Part shown: positions 24,585 to 33,045 of the stretch, in pieces
Layout: each line of letters begins with the position of its first letter
Numbering within the stretch: the first letter of the stretch is position 1
Assembly (NCBI RefSeq): GCF_014842025.1
Contig: NZ_JACYUY010000006.1
Span: 145,642-209,641 of the forward strand
DNA length: 64,000 nt
Source of the DNA: Massilia sp. CFBP 13721
Lineage (GTDB): Bacteria > Pseudomonadota > Gammaproteobacteria > Burkholderiales > Burkholderiaceae_D
Direction of reading: 5' to 3'
Translations under genes and position numbers: made by a program
Notes under the pieces: model-generated
The model's database searches: none
Told to the model about the DNA's origin: nothing
What the model saw: the letters and a program-made list of their open reading frames with translations, nothing else

Positions 24585-25013
24585 CTACTCTACGCGCCGA
24601 TATGTTGTCGTTCCCGGAATCTTTTCGAACGCGCATGGGGCAGCGGTTGCAACATAAGGAATGATGTCGGGATCATAATTGGCCACTGTGTTGACGGCAT
24701 AGATTCCGGTATGGCGCAGGTCGTCGAGATAGGCCTGATCCTCATCGCCGGAAAAGAAGCGCCAGCCGGTATCTTGCGGGTTGGCCGGCTTTTCCCGGTA
24801 CATATAGCCGACTTTCTGCGCATCGACCATGATTCTGTCTGTCGCGAGTGCACCACCGAACATGGGAACGAGGTCGCGGATCGCCTCGCCCGGCAAGGCG
24901 AATTTCTTCGGCGCCGGTGTGGCGGATGGCTTTGGCTCTTCCGAAGACAAAGCAGGACGGGACACGAACAGGGCGCGCAAGGCGCAAGCTAACAAAAGAA
25001 GGCGTCGGCGCAT
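24585..25013 (-). CDS. DUF2185 (Imm33-like) protein with a signal peptide
   Basis: A protein of 142 residues. Residues 1-23 form a signal peptide (RRRLLLLACALRALFVSRPALS), then a Pro/Lys-rich spacer. From about 45 to the end is a DUF2185 domain (VGYMYREKPANPQDTGWRFFSGDEDQAYLDD, IYAVNTVANYDPDIIPYV). This domain is usually found in cytoplasmic proteins, some annotated as polymorphic-toxin immunity proteins. Export of the domain is unusual. No toxin gene is adjacent. A GCCCGGA/TCCGGGC hairpin (24568-24585) overlaps the stop but lacks a U-tract. Confidence 0.75.
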   Translation of the reverse strand: MRRRLLLLACALRALFVSRPALSSEEPKPSATPAPKKFALPGEAIRDLVPMFGGALATDRIMVDAQKVGYMYREKPANPQDTGWRFFSGDEDQAYLDDLRHTGIYAVNTVANYDPDIIPYVATAAPCAFEKIPGTTTYRRVE

Positions 25014-25169
25014 GAGATTGATTGATCCTGGCTTTTGTCGATGATCGGACTATTTTTCCGGCTGATTCGCATCGAGCAGTGTAGAAGCATTATTGTTGTG
25101 ATGGCAAGCCCCATGTGGTAGACAACTGTGGACGACTGTCACGGCATCACGTGCGTCGATTCGGGCACG

Positions 25170-26150
25170 TCAGGTTTTAAATGGTGCGGAATAGCCGGCA
25201 CTGAGCTTGCCCAGCGCATCGTGCGGCGCCTCATCCGCCGCCAGCATCGGCGAAATGTCCGGATCGCGCGCAAATTCTTCTGCGAAGAACGAAACGAAAT
25301 GGCTGATTTTTAGGGAAGGCCGCCGTGCAGGTTGGAACACCACGTTCAGCGGCAGCGGCGGTAGCCGGTAGCGCGTCAGGATCGGTTTTACGCGGCCGGC
25401 GCGGATATCGTCGCCATAGACCCATTGCGGCGTGTAGCAGATGCCCAGGCCTTCGACCACGGCCTGGCGGATCGCCTCCGAACTGTTCGACTGCAAATGG
25501 CCGCCCACGCGCACCGTGTGCTGGGCGCCGTCCTCGTCCTGGAAACTCCACTCGTTGACGTTGGCGAGACCGGTGTAGACGATGCACTGGTGATTGCGCA
25601 GCGCATCCGGCGTCTGCGGTTCGCCGTGGCGCGCCAGGTAGGCGGGCGCGGCGAGGGCGGCGCGGTGGGCGGTGCCGATGCGGCGTGCGATCAGGCGGCT
25701 GTCCTTCAGTTCGCCAACGCGGAAGGCGACGTCGATGCCGCCCACGACCAGGTCGACGAAACTGTCATCCAGCTGCAGGTCGATTTTCAACCGTGGATAG
25801 CGCTCGAAAAACGCGTTCAGGCGCGGCACGATGTGCAGGCGCCCGAACGACACCGGCGCCGCCACGCGCAGCACGCCCGAGATCTCGTTTTCGGTGCGTT
25901 GCACTTCGACCCGCGCATCCTCGATCGTGTCAAGCACTTGCCGGCAGCGCTCGTAATAGCGCTTGCCCGCTTCAGTGAGCGCATGGCTGCGCGTCGAGCG
26001 CACCAGCAGTTTGGCGCCGAGCATGGTTTCCAGCGCCTGCACCTGCTTGCTGATGGCCGATTGCGTGCTGCGCTCCTCGCGCGCGACGGCTGAGAAGTTG
26101 CCGGTTTCGACCACCCGGACAAAGGTTTCCATCAAGCGCAAACGGTCCAT
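25170..26150 (-). CDS. LysR-family transcriptional regulator
   Basis: A protein of 326 residues with an N-terminal winged helix-turn-helix (MDRLRLMETFVRVVETGNFSAVAREERSTQSAISKQVQALE) and a periplasmic-binding-protein-like effector domain (LRVAAPVSFGRLHIVPRL onward). It is divergent from an Old Yellow Enzyme gene, with a perfect palindrome of T-N11-A type 13 bp upstream of its own start. This is the usual layout in which a LysR regulator represses itself and controls the neighbour. The C-terminus is about 25 residues longer than typical. The ligand is unknown; electrophiles or quinones are plausible given the neighbour. Confidence 0.9.
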   Translation of the reverse strand: MDRLRLMETFVRVVETGNFSAVAREERSTQSAISKQVQALETMLGAKLLVRSTRSHALTEAGKRYYERCRQVLDTIEDARVEVQRTENEISGVLRVAAPVSFGRLHIVPRLNAFFERYPRLKIDLQLDDSFVDLVVGGIDVAFRVGELKDSRLIARRIGTAHRAALAAPAYLARHGEPQTPDALRNHQCIVYTGLANVNEWSFQDEDGAQHTVRVGGHLQSNSSEAIRQAVVEGLGICYTPQWVYGDDIRAGRVKPILTRYRLPPLPLNVVFQPARRPSLKISHFVSFFAEEFARDPDISPMLAADEAPHDALGKLSAGYSAPFKT

Positions 26151-26163
26151 GTTGATCCTTTCT

Positions 26164-26178
26164 ATTCCTGTCAGGAAT
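26164..26178. promoter_or_regulatory. LysR-type operator palindrome
   Basis: ATTCCTGTCAGGAAT is a perfect 15-bp palindrome containing T-N11-A, between the divergent LysR and OYE genes. A second half-site, CCAGGAAT, occurs at 26213-26220, next to a TATAGT -10-like box at 26225-26230 facing the OYE gene. Confidence 0.6.
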
Positions 26179-26313
26179 AAATCATATCATTCGTGCGGTC
26201 TACCCGCAGGTGCCAGGAATATCTATAGTAGCAACTGTAGTGGCCGCCGGCGATGGCTCATTGAAAGCTCAGCGACCGGCGGCCCGATAATGCCAATCAG
26301 AAATGGACCCATC

Positions 26314-27405
26314 ATGACCCACAAACTTTTCGAGCCCACCCGTATCGGCGACATCGAAGTTGCCAACCGCGTCGTGATGGCCCCGTTGACCCGCAGCCGC
26401 GCCGACGAAGCCGCCGGCGACATCCCGGGCAGCCCGATGAACGTCGAGTACTACCGCCAGCGCAGCAACGCCGGCCTGATCATCAGCGAAGGCACGCAAG
26501 TCTCGCCGCTCGGCAAAGGCTACATGGCCACGCCCGGCATTTATTCCGACGAGCAGGTCGAAGGCTGGAAGCCGATCACCCAGGCCGTGCACGAAGCCGG
26601 CTCGAAGATCGTCGCCCAGATCTGGCACGTGGGCCGCGTGACGCACCCGAATCTCACCGGCGGCGTGCAGCCGATTGCTCCCTCGGCCGTGACGCCGAAA
26701 GTGACCGCCTACACCCACGCCGGCAAGGTCGAGGCGCCGCAGCCGCGCGCCCTGGCGACTGAGGAAATCAAGGAAATCGTCGCCGAATACCGCCGCGGCG
26801 CCGCGAATGCGATCCGTGCCGGCTTCGACGGCATCGAGCTGCATGGCGCCAACGGTTACCTGATCGACCAGTTCCTGCGCGACGGCGCCAACCAGCGCAC
26901 CGACGAATACGGCGGCTCGATCGAGAACCGCGCCCGCTTTGCGTTGGAGGTGGTGGACGCGGTGGTGGCCGAGATTGGCGCCGGCCGCGTCGGTATCCGC
27001 CTGTCGCCGGTCACGCCCGCCAACGATCTCGCGGACAGCAACCCGCAAGCCGTGTTCGGCTATCTGGTCGAAGAATTGGACAAGCGCGGCATCGCCTTTA
27101 TCCACTTCGTCGAGGGCGCCACCGGCGGCCCGCGCGACATTCCCGGCTTCGATTTCGCCTGGGCGCGCCAGGCATTCAAGGGTACGTATATCGCGAACAA
27201 TGGCTATACCCGCGAGATGGCGCTTGATGCCGTCGAATCGGGCCGTGCCGATGCGGTCGCCTTTGGCCGCGCCTATATCGCCAACCCGGACCTGGTGCAG
27301 CGCCTGAAACTGAATGCGCCATTCAATACACCGAACCCGCAGACGTTCTATGTGCCGGGCGCAGCAGGGTATATCGATTATCCGACGCTGGACCAGGCGG
27401 CTTGA
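26314..27405 (+). CDS. nemA: Old Yellow Enzyme family alkene reductase (NemA-like)
   Basis: A protein of 363 residues, close to the 365 of E. coli NemA. It begins MTHKLFEPTRIGDIEVANRVVMAPLTRSRA, with the FMN-binding barrel, the HGANGYLIDQFLRDGANQRTDEYGGS block bearing the substrate-binding His/Asn pair and the active-site Tyr, and a C-terminal PNPQTFYVPG. It should reduce activated C=C bonds of enals, maleimides or nitro-esters using NAD(P)H. The start at 26314 was chosen because family proteins begin here; an ATG at 26290 is in frame. It is divergent from a LysR regulator that probably controls it, and is closed by a strong terminator at 27427-27456. Confidence 0.92.
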   Translation: MTHKLFEPTRIGDIEVANRVVMAPLTRSRADEAAGDIPGSPMNVEYYRQRSNAGLIISEGTQVSPLGKGYMATPGIYSDEQVEGWKPITQAVHEAGSKIVAQIWHVGRVTHPNLTGGVQPIAPSAVTPKVTAYTHAGKVEAPQPRALATEEIKEIVAEYRRGAANAIRAGFDGIELHGANGYLIDQFLRDGANQRTDEYGGSIENRARFALEVVDAVVAEIGAGRVGIRLSPVTPANDLADSNPQAVFGYLVEELDKRGIAFIHFVEGATGGPRDIPGFDFAWARQAFKGTYIANNGYTREMALDAVESGRADAVAFGRAYIANPDLVQRLKLNAPFNTPNPQTFYVPGAAGYIDYPTLDQAA

Positions 27406-27426
27406 ATAGCCTGAGCTGGAATAAGG

Positions 27427-27456
27427 AAAACGCCAACCCGAGGGTTGGCGTTTTTT
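27427..27456 (+). terminator. Rho-independent terminator after nemA
   Basis: The stem CGCCAACCC/GGGTTGGCG is flanked by AAAA and TTTTTT, so it can act in both directions. It uses the same stem as the terminators at 11826 and 29313. Confidence 0.9.
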
Positions 27457-27551
27457 ATGTATTGACGTTATTTCGCTGGAACCAACGCTGCGACATGCCA
27501 CGCGGATGATCGTTATGATTTAAATATCAAACCACCATCAAGGACCTTTCC

Positions 27552-27983
27552 ATGTCTTCCGCCACCATTGGCAACCCGACCTACCGGAACCCACCAGGCC
27601 CGCTCCATGCGATCCTGCTTGGCGGCTCCGTTCCCCTGTTCCTTGGCGCCCTGCTGAGCGATATGGCCTATAACGACTCATACCAGATCCAGTGGAGCAA
27701 TTTTGCTTCCTGGCTGATTGCCGGCGGTTTACTCTGCAGCGGGCTCGCGCTGTTGTTCGCGCTGGTTAACCTGATCCGTGCCCGCCACAAGGCGGGACAG
27801 CCGCTGACCTATTTCCTGGCGCTGCTGGTGACCTGGGTGCTGGGCCTGGTCAATGCTTTTCAACATGCGAAGGATGCCTGGGCCGTCATGCCGTCGGGCC
27901 TGGTGTTGTCCGCCATCGTCTTCCTGCTGATCTGCCTGTCGGCCTGGGTGGGACTGAGCGGCCGCAAGGGAGGTGTGCAATGA
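27552..27983 (+). CDS. DUF2231-type four-helix inner-membrane protein
   Basis: A protein of 143 residues with four membrane helices (about 17-38, 54-75, 84-103, 112-135) and the PLHAILLGGSVPLFLGALLSD opening typical of DUF2231. Members often neighbour dehydrogenases or cytochromes and may be redox-linked; the activity is unknown. AAGGAC upstream of the ATG supports the start. The stop overlaps the ATG of the next gene (ATGA at 27980-27983), so this gene and the PQQ-type dehydrogenase are translationally coupled and probably act together at the membrane. Confidence 0.8.
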   Translation: MSSATIGNPTYRNPPGPLHAILLGGSVPLFLGALLSDMAYNDSYQIQWSNFASWLIAGGLLCSGLALLFALVNLIRARHKAGQPLTYFLALLVTWVLGLVNAFQHAKDAWAVMPSGLVLSAIVFLLICLSAWVGLSGRKGGVQ

Positions 27984-29272
27984 AGCGCTCGACCACATTG
28001 GCATTATTGGGCATGACACTGCTGCTCGGCGCGTGCAGCGAAGACGGCGTCGCCATCCAGGCGCGCGGACCCGACCCCAAACTGCCGGAACCGCAACGCG
28101 GCCTGCTGCCGAGCATGAAGATCGCCGAACCGACGGCCTGGGGCGATCAAAAGCCGACCGTCCCCGAAGGCTACAGCGTCACGGCCATCGCGACCGATCT
28201 GCTGATTCCGCGCCAGACCCTGGTGCTGCCGAATGGCGACATCCTGGTGGCGGAAGGGCGCGGCGGCAGCGCGGCCAAGCTCAAGCCGAAGGACGTGATC
28301 GCCGGCTACATCAAGGCCAAGGGCAACACCAAGGTCAAGAGCGGCAACCGCCTGACCTTGCTGCGCGATGCCGACGGCGACGGCAAGTACGAGCTGCAAA
28401 CCGTGTTTGCCGAGAACCTGAACGCTCCTTACGGCCTGGCGTTTGCGAACAATAAACTGTACGTGGCCAACCAGGATGAGCTGGTCAGCTTCGACTACCA
28501 GGAAGGGCAAACGAAAGCCGGCGGCGCGCCGACCAGCATCGCCAAACTGCCGTCCGAAATCAATCACCACTGGACCAAGTCGCTGACCGTCAGTCCCGAT
28601 GGCCGCTTCCTGTACGTCGGTATCGGCTCGAACAGCAACATCACCGAGCGCGGCATGGAAGCCGAACTGAATCGCGCCGAGGTCTGGCAAATCGACGCGG
28701 CCACCGGCGCGCACAAGCCATACGCGACCGGCATCCGCAATCCGACCGCGCTGGCGATGCATCCGCAAACCGGACAGTTGTGGTCGGTGGTCAACGAACG
28801 CGACGAACTGGGCCCGGATCTGGTGCCCGACTATCTGACCTCGGTGCGCGAAGGCGGCTTCTACGGCTGGCCTTACAGCTATTGGGGCCAGAACGTCGAT
28901 CCGCGTGTCAAACCGGAGAATCCGAAAAAGGTCGCGTCCGCCATCAAGCCCGACTACAGCCTGGGTTCGCACGTCGCCGCGCTTGGGTTGCATTTCTCGC
29001 AGCCGGCCATGGGGGACAAATTTGCCAATGGTGCCTTCGTCGGCGAGCACGGCAGCTGGAACCGTTCCAATCCGGTGGGTTACAAGGTGATCTTCGTACC
29101 GTTCGCCGATGGACGTCCTGCTGGCGAGCCAGTCGATTTCGTTACCGGCTTCCGCGATGGCGACGGCAAGACGCGCGGGCGCCCGGTCGGTGTAACGGTC
29201 GATCCGCGCGGGGCGCTGATTGTGGCGGATGATCTGGCGAATACGGTGTGGAGGGTGACGCGGAATCGGTGA
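27980..29272 (+). CDS. PQQ-dependent sugar (sorbosone-type) dehydrogenase family lipoprotein
   Basis: A protein of 430 residues. The lipoprotein signal peptide ends in LLGACS, with the acylated Cys at about residue 19. It is followed by a six-bladed beta-propeller with VPEGYSVTAIATDLLIPRQTLVLPNGDILVAEGRGG, HHWTKSLTVSPDGRFLYVGIGSN, GIRNPTALAMHP and FVGEHGSWNRSNPVGYKV, as in the L-sorbosone/glucose dehydrogenase family. It should oxidise an aldose or aldehyde at the outer face of a membrane if PQQ is bound; substrate and cofactor use are unproven. It is coupled to the DUF2231 membrane protein and closed by a terminator at 29313-29345. Confidence 0.88.
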   Translation: MKRSTTLALLGMTLLLGACSEDGVAIQARGPDPKLPEPQRGLLPSMKIAEPTAWGDQKPTVPEGYSVTAIATDLLIPRQTLVLPNGDILVAEGRGGSAAKLKPKDVIAGYIKAKGNTKVKSGNRLTLLRDADGDGKYELQTVFAENLNAPYGLAFANNKLYVANQDELVSFDYQEGQTKAGGAPTSIAKLPSEINHHWTKSLTVSPDGRFLYVGIGSNSNITERGMEAELNRAEVWQIDAATGAHKPYATGIRNPTALAMHPQTGQLWSVVNERDELGPDLVPDYLTSVREGGFYGWPYSYWGQNVDPRVKPENPKKVASAIKPDYSLGSHVAALGLHFSQPAMGDKFANGAFVGEHGSWNRSNPVGYKVIFVPFADGRPAGEPVDFVTGFRDGDGKTRGRPVGVTVDPRGALIVADDLANTVWRVTRNR

Positions 29273-29312
29273 ATGTCGCTTGATCGGACTCTGCTTCCAA
29301 CGGATAGCAATG

Positions 29313-29345
29313 AAAACGCCAACCCGAGGGTTGGCGTTTTTTTTT
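29313..29345 (+). terminator. Rho-independent terminator after the sugar dehydrogenase gene
   Basis: The stem CGCCAACCC/GGGTTGGCG is preceded by AAAA and followed by nine T residues, starting 41 bp after the stop at 29272. It could also stop minus-strand transcription from the CPBP-like gene. Confidence 0.9.
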
Positions 29346-29457
29346 GTAATGTCCAATAATCGCCGAGTTGGTATCAGCTTACGACCCAAACAATGCCATG
29401 ATACTGATCAGAAAAACAAAACCAGTATTGGCAGTGCTGTTCGCCGGACTAGCCTGA

Positions 29458-29976
29458 CTAGAAGCCGAGTCCAAACGAGAGCAGTATGACAAGCGCGTTA
29501 TTAGCCGCATGGGCAGTTCCTGTGAATAGAAAGGCGCGCCCCGGCCCCGGACGTGCATTTGCAGCAAATAAACTGGCCATGAGCAGACCTGCTACGAAAG
29601 TCACTAAGCCCTGTCCAATGCCCCCACCATAAGCCACATGTCCGGCGGAAAACAGCACCGCGCTACCTAACACCGCTATCGATGGCCGCGCACCAAACCT
29701 CATAAAAAGGCTGATCGGGACCAGTTGAGCTATCAATGTTTCCCAAAGTGGCGCCCAGATAACCGCAGCAAAAAAGGTGAATATCCAGCCACCCTCGAAG
29801 ATTCCAGTTCCTGCCAGACCGCCGATGTTGGCGAGGTCCATCAATGCAAACAGCAGAGCAGACAACAGGGAAAGTAACGCCGCAGTGCATGCGCCAACAC
29901 CAACAGAGCGCCAAAGGCCTGCCACCAATGATTTGTCGTCCCAGCACAGATACTTGGCGATCATGGCGAAGTTCAT
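29458..29976 (-). CDS. CPBP-like membrane protein with a degenerate first motif
   Basis: A protein of about 172 residues with five or six membrane helices. It matches the CPBP (CAAX protease/bacteriocin-processing) pattern in two of three motifs: FSAGHVAYGGG and TAHAANNAL. The first motif, normally EExxxR, reads WETLIAQ, so the catalytic Glu pair is reduced to one Glu. It may be inactive or a divergent member. The start is uncertain: Met at 29976 was chosen because it opens shortly before the first helix, though no clear ribosome site is seen; the frame extends to 30054. The local base composition is visibly lower in GC than the flanks, so a transferred gene is possible. Confidence 0.6.
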   Translation of the reverse strand: MNFAMIAKYLCWDDKSLVAGLWRSVGVGACTAALLSLLSALLFALMDLANIGGLAGTGIFEGGWIFTFFAAVIWAPLWETLIAQLVPISLFMRFGARPSIAVLGSAVLFSAGHVAYGGGIGQGLVTFVAGLLMASLFAANARPGPGRAFLFTGTAHAANNALVILLSFGLGF

Positions 29977-30102
29977 ATTCACATTATTTTTGTGGACCAC
30001 GCTATTCCAGCAGGCATGCCTATTCTGCTTCGGGCCCAGCCTGAGTAAAGTCATTCATCACTGGGATGCCAAATGAGGTGCTTTATCAAAGGAGAACCAA
30101 AG

Positions 30103-30131
30103 AAAAGGCAGGTCGAACATTCAGACCTGCC
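30103..30131 (-). terminator. Probable terminator of the small lipoprotein gene
   Basis: On the minus strand GGCAGGTC/GACCTGCC forms an 8-bp stem followed by TTTTCTTT, about 135 bp after the lipoprotein stop. Confidence 0.55.
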
Positions 30132-30263
30132 CATAGCACTACCTGAAGTCAGCCGTGGACTCAAGGGTTCTTGCCGTCATTCCTAACTGTACGGTTGAGG
30201 TTATGTCCAGATGTTGAAAATGCTAATCCGGGCAATGGGCGTCCTTCGCGAAATCCGGAATGC

Positions 30264-30734
30264 TTATTTCGATCCGCCGGTCACCGCCGCCGCAGGCAAT
30301 GCGGTCGCAACGGCAGTGCTGATGCTGTCGTTCATCATGATCTGGAGCAGCGCTGGATAATCATAGGCTGCACCGGACGCAGCGTCGACCCCCGCGCCAA
30401 TCACGCCGCCGAACAGGAGATTACCGGCCATCATGCCTTTGGTCGAGGATTTGAAGCTTGCCACACCCGAGCCCATGCCAGCCTTGTCACAGGTAACGTT
30501 CATATCGCCGTAAGCGCGATGCACCGTGACCGTACCGGGCGTAGTAACGTAGTACACGCCTTTGTCATTTTGCAGTTTGCAGGTGGCGCCGTCGAGTTTT
30601 CCCGCAGGGCTGATTGTTTCGACAGAAACGACTTGGTTGGTGCCACTGACGATCGAAGCGCAACCAGTCAGGCTTGCCAATAGCGCGGTCGTCGCCAATA
30701 CACAAGCAGTGCGTACGATATTCTCTTTGTTCAT
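30264..30734 (-). CDS. Small outer-envelope lipoprotein of unknown function
   Basis: A protein of 156 residues. The signal peptide ends in a lipobox LTGC with the acylated Cys at residue 25. The mature part has a GTNQVVSVETISPAGKLDGATCKLQND core, VTTPGTVTVHR and a Gly/Ala-rich stretch near residues 95-120. This pattern matches a widespread set of uncharacterised proteobacterial lipoproteins. The ATG at 30734 was preferred over 30740 because AAGGGG is 6 bases upstream of the former and directly abuts the latter. It stands alone in a low-GC intergenic setting, with A/T-rich DNA upstream that probably holds its promoter. Confidence 0.75.
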   Translation of the reverse strand: MNKENIVRTACVLATTALLASLTGCASIVSGTNQVVSVETISPAGKLDGATCKLQNDKGVYYVTTPGTVTVHRAYGDMNVTCDKAGMGSGVASFKSSTKGMMAGNLLFGGVIGAGVDAASGAAYDYPALLQIMMNDSISTAVATALPAAAVTGGSK

Positions 30735-30932
30735 TTCCATCCCCTTGTCAATGCCGGCGGCGCCAGCTAATTGTTATAAATAAATTATTGCACAAAAGAA
30801 TTTAGAAAAAACAGAATATTTTTGACCGCATATTCAGTAACGGGGATTAATTAAACAATGACGCACGATTGCCTGCGAGGTCGCAAGCGGCCCGGCAGTA
30901 CAATCAACCGCACCGTCCACGGAAAACCCGCC

Positions 30933-32084
30933 ATGCATCGCTCTGCCATCGCCGCCGCCTCCCTGTTCGCCCTCGCTGCCGCATCCCACGCCCAACCACC
31001 CGCCAAGCTCCTGCAAGTCAAAATCGGCACCGCTTCGCCGCTGTCCGGCACCGGCGCCCACCAGGGCAAGGACATCGAAAACGGCGCGCGCATGGCGATC
31101 GACGAGCTCAACGCGAAGGGGATCGTGCTGGGCGGCCGCAAGGTGCAGTGGGTGCTGCAGCCCGAGGACGATGCGGCCGACCCGAAGACCGGCGCGGCGG
31201 TGGCGCAAAAGCTGGTCGATGCGAAGGTGGCGGCCGTGGTCGGGCACCTGAATTCGGGCACCACGGTGCCGGCCTCGAAGATTTATTCGAACGCGGGCAT
31301 CCCGCAAATTTCGCCGGCCGCCACCACGCCGCTGTACACCAACCAGGGTTTTAAAACGGCTTTCCGCGTGGTCGCCAATGACAATTTGGTAGGGCGCACG
31401 CTGGCCACGTATGCGATCGGCACATTGAAGGCGAAAAAGATCGCCGTGATCGATGACCGCACCGCCTTTGGCCAAGGGCTGGCTGATGAATTCGTCAAGG
31501 GCGTCAAGAAGGCGGGACCGGCGGCCACGGTCGTCAGCCGCCAGTTCACGAACGACAAGGCAACCGATTTCAATGCGATTCTTACCCAGATCCGCGCGCG
31601 CGATCCGGACGTGATTTTTTATGGCGGCATGGATGCGGTGGCTGGCCCGATGCTGAAACAAATGAAGGCGCTCGGGCTGCGCGCGAAGCTGGTGTCGGGC
31701 GACGGCGTCTGCTCGGAAAAGATGCCGCTACTGGCCGGCGACGCGCTGGTCGACGACAAGGTGTTTTGCGTGGTGGCAGGCGGGGTCGATGCCGCGCAGG
31801 AAGCGGGCCTGAATGCATTTAACCAGCGCTACCAGCAGCGCTTCAAACTGCCGGTGCAGACCTATGCGCCCTACGCCTACGATGCGGTGATGGTGTTCGC
31901 GCAGGCGATGGCGGCGGCAAATTCGAGCGACCCCGCGAAATACCTGCCGGCGCTGGCCGCGGTAAAACACGAGGGGGTCACCGGCAGTATCGCCTTCGAT
32001 CCGAAGGGCGATTTGAAAAATGCCGCGCTGACGCTGTACACCTATCGCAAGGGAAAGAAGACCAAATTGCAAGTGCTGCGTTAG
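30933..32084 (+). CDS. Branched-chain amino-acid-type ABC substrate-binding protein (LivJ/LivK family)
   Basis: A protein of 383 residues. The signal peptide is about 1-20 (ASLFALAAASHAQ). The type-I periplasmic-binding fold follows, with VKIGTASPLSGTGAHQGKDIENGARMAIDELNAKG, the AAVVGHLNSGTTVPASKIYSNAGIPQISPAAT ligand pocket and FGQGLADEFVKG. It would deliver leucine/isoleucine/valine or a related ligand to an ABC permease, but no permease or ATPase gene is adjacent, so it is an orphan binding protein. The start at 30933 has GGAAAA upstream and opens the signal peptide directly. Confidence 0.9.
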   Translation: MHRSAIAAASLFALAAASHAQPPAKLLQVKIGTASPLSGTGAHQGKDIENGARMAIDELNAKGIVLGGRKVQWVLQPEDDAADPKTGAAVAQKLVDAKVAAVVGHLNSGTTVPASKIYSNAGIPQISPAATTPLYTNQGFKTAFRVVANDNLVGRTLATYAIGTLKAKKIAVIDDRTAFGQGLADEFVKGVKKAGPAATVVSRQFTNDKATDFNAILTQIRARDPDVIFYGGMDAVAGPMLKQMKALGLRAKLVSGDGVCSEKMPLLAGDALVDDKVFCVVAGGVDAAQEAGLNAFNQRYQQRFKLPVQTYAPYAYDAVMVFAQAMAAANSSDPAKYLPALAAVKHEGVTGSIAFDPKGDLKNAALTLYTYRKGKKTKLQVLR

Positions 32085-32133
32085 CAGGAACGGCCTGGGC
32101 AATTACCTGCAATTGCACAGGCAGATCGAAACA

Positions 32134-32159
32134 ACAACGCCACCGCAAGGTGGCGTTGT
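32134..32159. terminator. Bidirectional terminator-like hairpin between the binding-protein and PEP-CTERM genes
   Basis: A perfect 11-bp stem ACAACGCCACC/GGTGGCGTTGT with a GCAA loop. T-rich stretches follow on the minus strand (TGTTGTTT). Two smaller hairpins, ACTCCGATTTCGGAGT and ACTCCAGAATTGGAGT, lie between it and the PEP-CTERM stop at 32219. Confidence 0.6.
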
Positions 32160-32218
32160 CGTTCAAGCTCGGTCACTCCGAAATCGGAGTCAGCATACTC
32201 CAATTCTGGAGTATGTCC

Positions 32219-32800
32219 TCAGGCACGCTTCTGACGGCGCGCCAGGGCCGCGCCCAGCGCAGCCAGCGGCAGCAGGGCCAGCGTGCTCGGTTCCGGCACC
32301 TGGTTGGTGACGAGCGTGCCAAGGCTTACTTGGCCGCCGCCGCTCACCGTATCGAAGCGTCCGGTATAGGTGCCGAAATCATTGTTGTAATACGCGGCAA
32401 ACACCAGAAAATACTGGTTGCCGGCTTGCAGTGCCTGGTTGATCAGCGACAGGGAGCCGACGCCGGAGTCGTCGTCGTAGGCCAGCAGGTTGGTCAGGGG
32501 CGAGGACGCATTGAAAGCGCCTTGGTACACGTAAAGGAAAGTATCGGAACCTTGGGCGCTGAACGAGGTCGATTCAATCGAATAGGTACCGTTCGCGCTC
32601 ACGTAGAAACCAAACACGTCGTAGGCAACGTTGGTGCCGACGCCACTGAGCAAAGTCGCCGAGAGCGGACGGTTGAACTTCGGGTCCGATACGGTCAGTT
32701 CACCGGAAATCGTTACCGGTGCTGCGAATGCAGCCTGGGAAGCCAGTACGACGCCTGCAATGGCGAATTTCAGGAATTTGGAAATCTGGAAAGAAAACAT
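32219..32800 (-). CDS. PEP-CTERM sorting-domain protein, tandem paralogue 1
   Basis: A protein of 193 residues. The signal peptide is about 1-26 (VVLASQAAFA/AP), followed by a beta-rich domain with repeated Asn/Ser/Gly and GNQYFLVFAAYYNNDFGTYTG resembling pre-peptidase C-terminal-like folds. The sorting signal occupies 168-193: VPEP, a hydrophobic helix and an ARRQKR tail. Such proteins are processed by exosortase and anchored or released with exopolysaccharide. No exosortase gene is in the window. The start at 32800 has GGGGG upstream. It is a paralogue of the gene at 33046-33627, same length and with most of the sequence shared, and has its own sigma-54 promoter. Confidence 0.9.
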   Translation of the reverse strand: MFSFQISKFLKFAIAGVVLASQAAFAAPVTISGELTVSDPKFNRPLSATLLSGVGTNVAYDVFGFYVSANGTYSIESTSFSAQGSDTFLYVYQGAFNASSPLTNLLAYDDDSGVGSLSLINQALQAGNQYFLVFAAYYNNDFGTYTGRFDTVSGGGQVSLGTLVTNQVPEPSTLALLPLAALGAALARRQKRA

Positions 32801-32832
32801 GGTACCCCCGTGTGATTGTGTTCTCAGCTTAG

Positions 32833-32848
32833 AGCAATTGCTGTGCCA
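32833..32848 (-). promoter_or_regulatory. Sigma-54 (RpoN) -24/-12 promoter of PEP-CTERM gene 1
   Basis: On the minus strand the site reads TGGCACAGCAATTGCT, which fits the TGGCAC-N5-TTGCW consensus with exact spacing between the invariant GG and GC. It is preceded by AACAATATATTTCTC. The start codon is about 33 bp downstream. The same site lies before paralogue 2. Confidence 0.8.
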
Positions 32849-32960
32849 GAGAAATATATTGTTTAGTATCAATGCCTTGGCATACATACTGCTGGGCGAT
32901 GTGACTTCTTGTAAATAAAGTCGACATACTGTCCTATGTTTACCTGAGCAACATTAAAGC

Positions 32961-32988
32961 GATAACGCCAGCCGACGGTGGCATTATC
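32961..32988 (-). terminator. Terminator-like hairpin after PEP-CTERM gene 2
   Basis: The stem GATAACGCCAGCC/GGTGGCATTATC has two mismatches and resembles the 32134-32159 hairpin; the U-tract is weak (CTTTAATGTT). Its position relative to paralogue 2 matches that of the other hairpin relative to paralogue 1, so it was probably duplicated along with the gene. Confidence 0.5.
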
Positions 32989-33045
32989 GTTTAGCTTAGT
33001 TACTCTAGAATCGGAGTTAATTTACTCCGCTTCCGGAGTGCGGCC

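Noticed and set aside
24568..24585. GCCCGGA/TCCGGGC hairpin at the DUF2185 stop
   Set aside because: A stable stem but no U-tract on either strand, so not called as a terminator.
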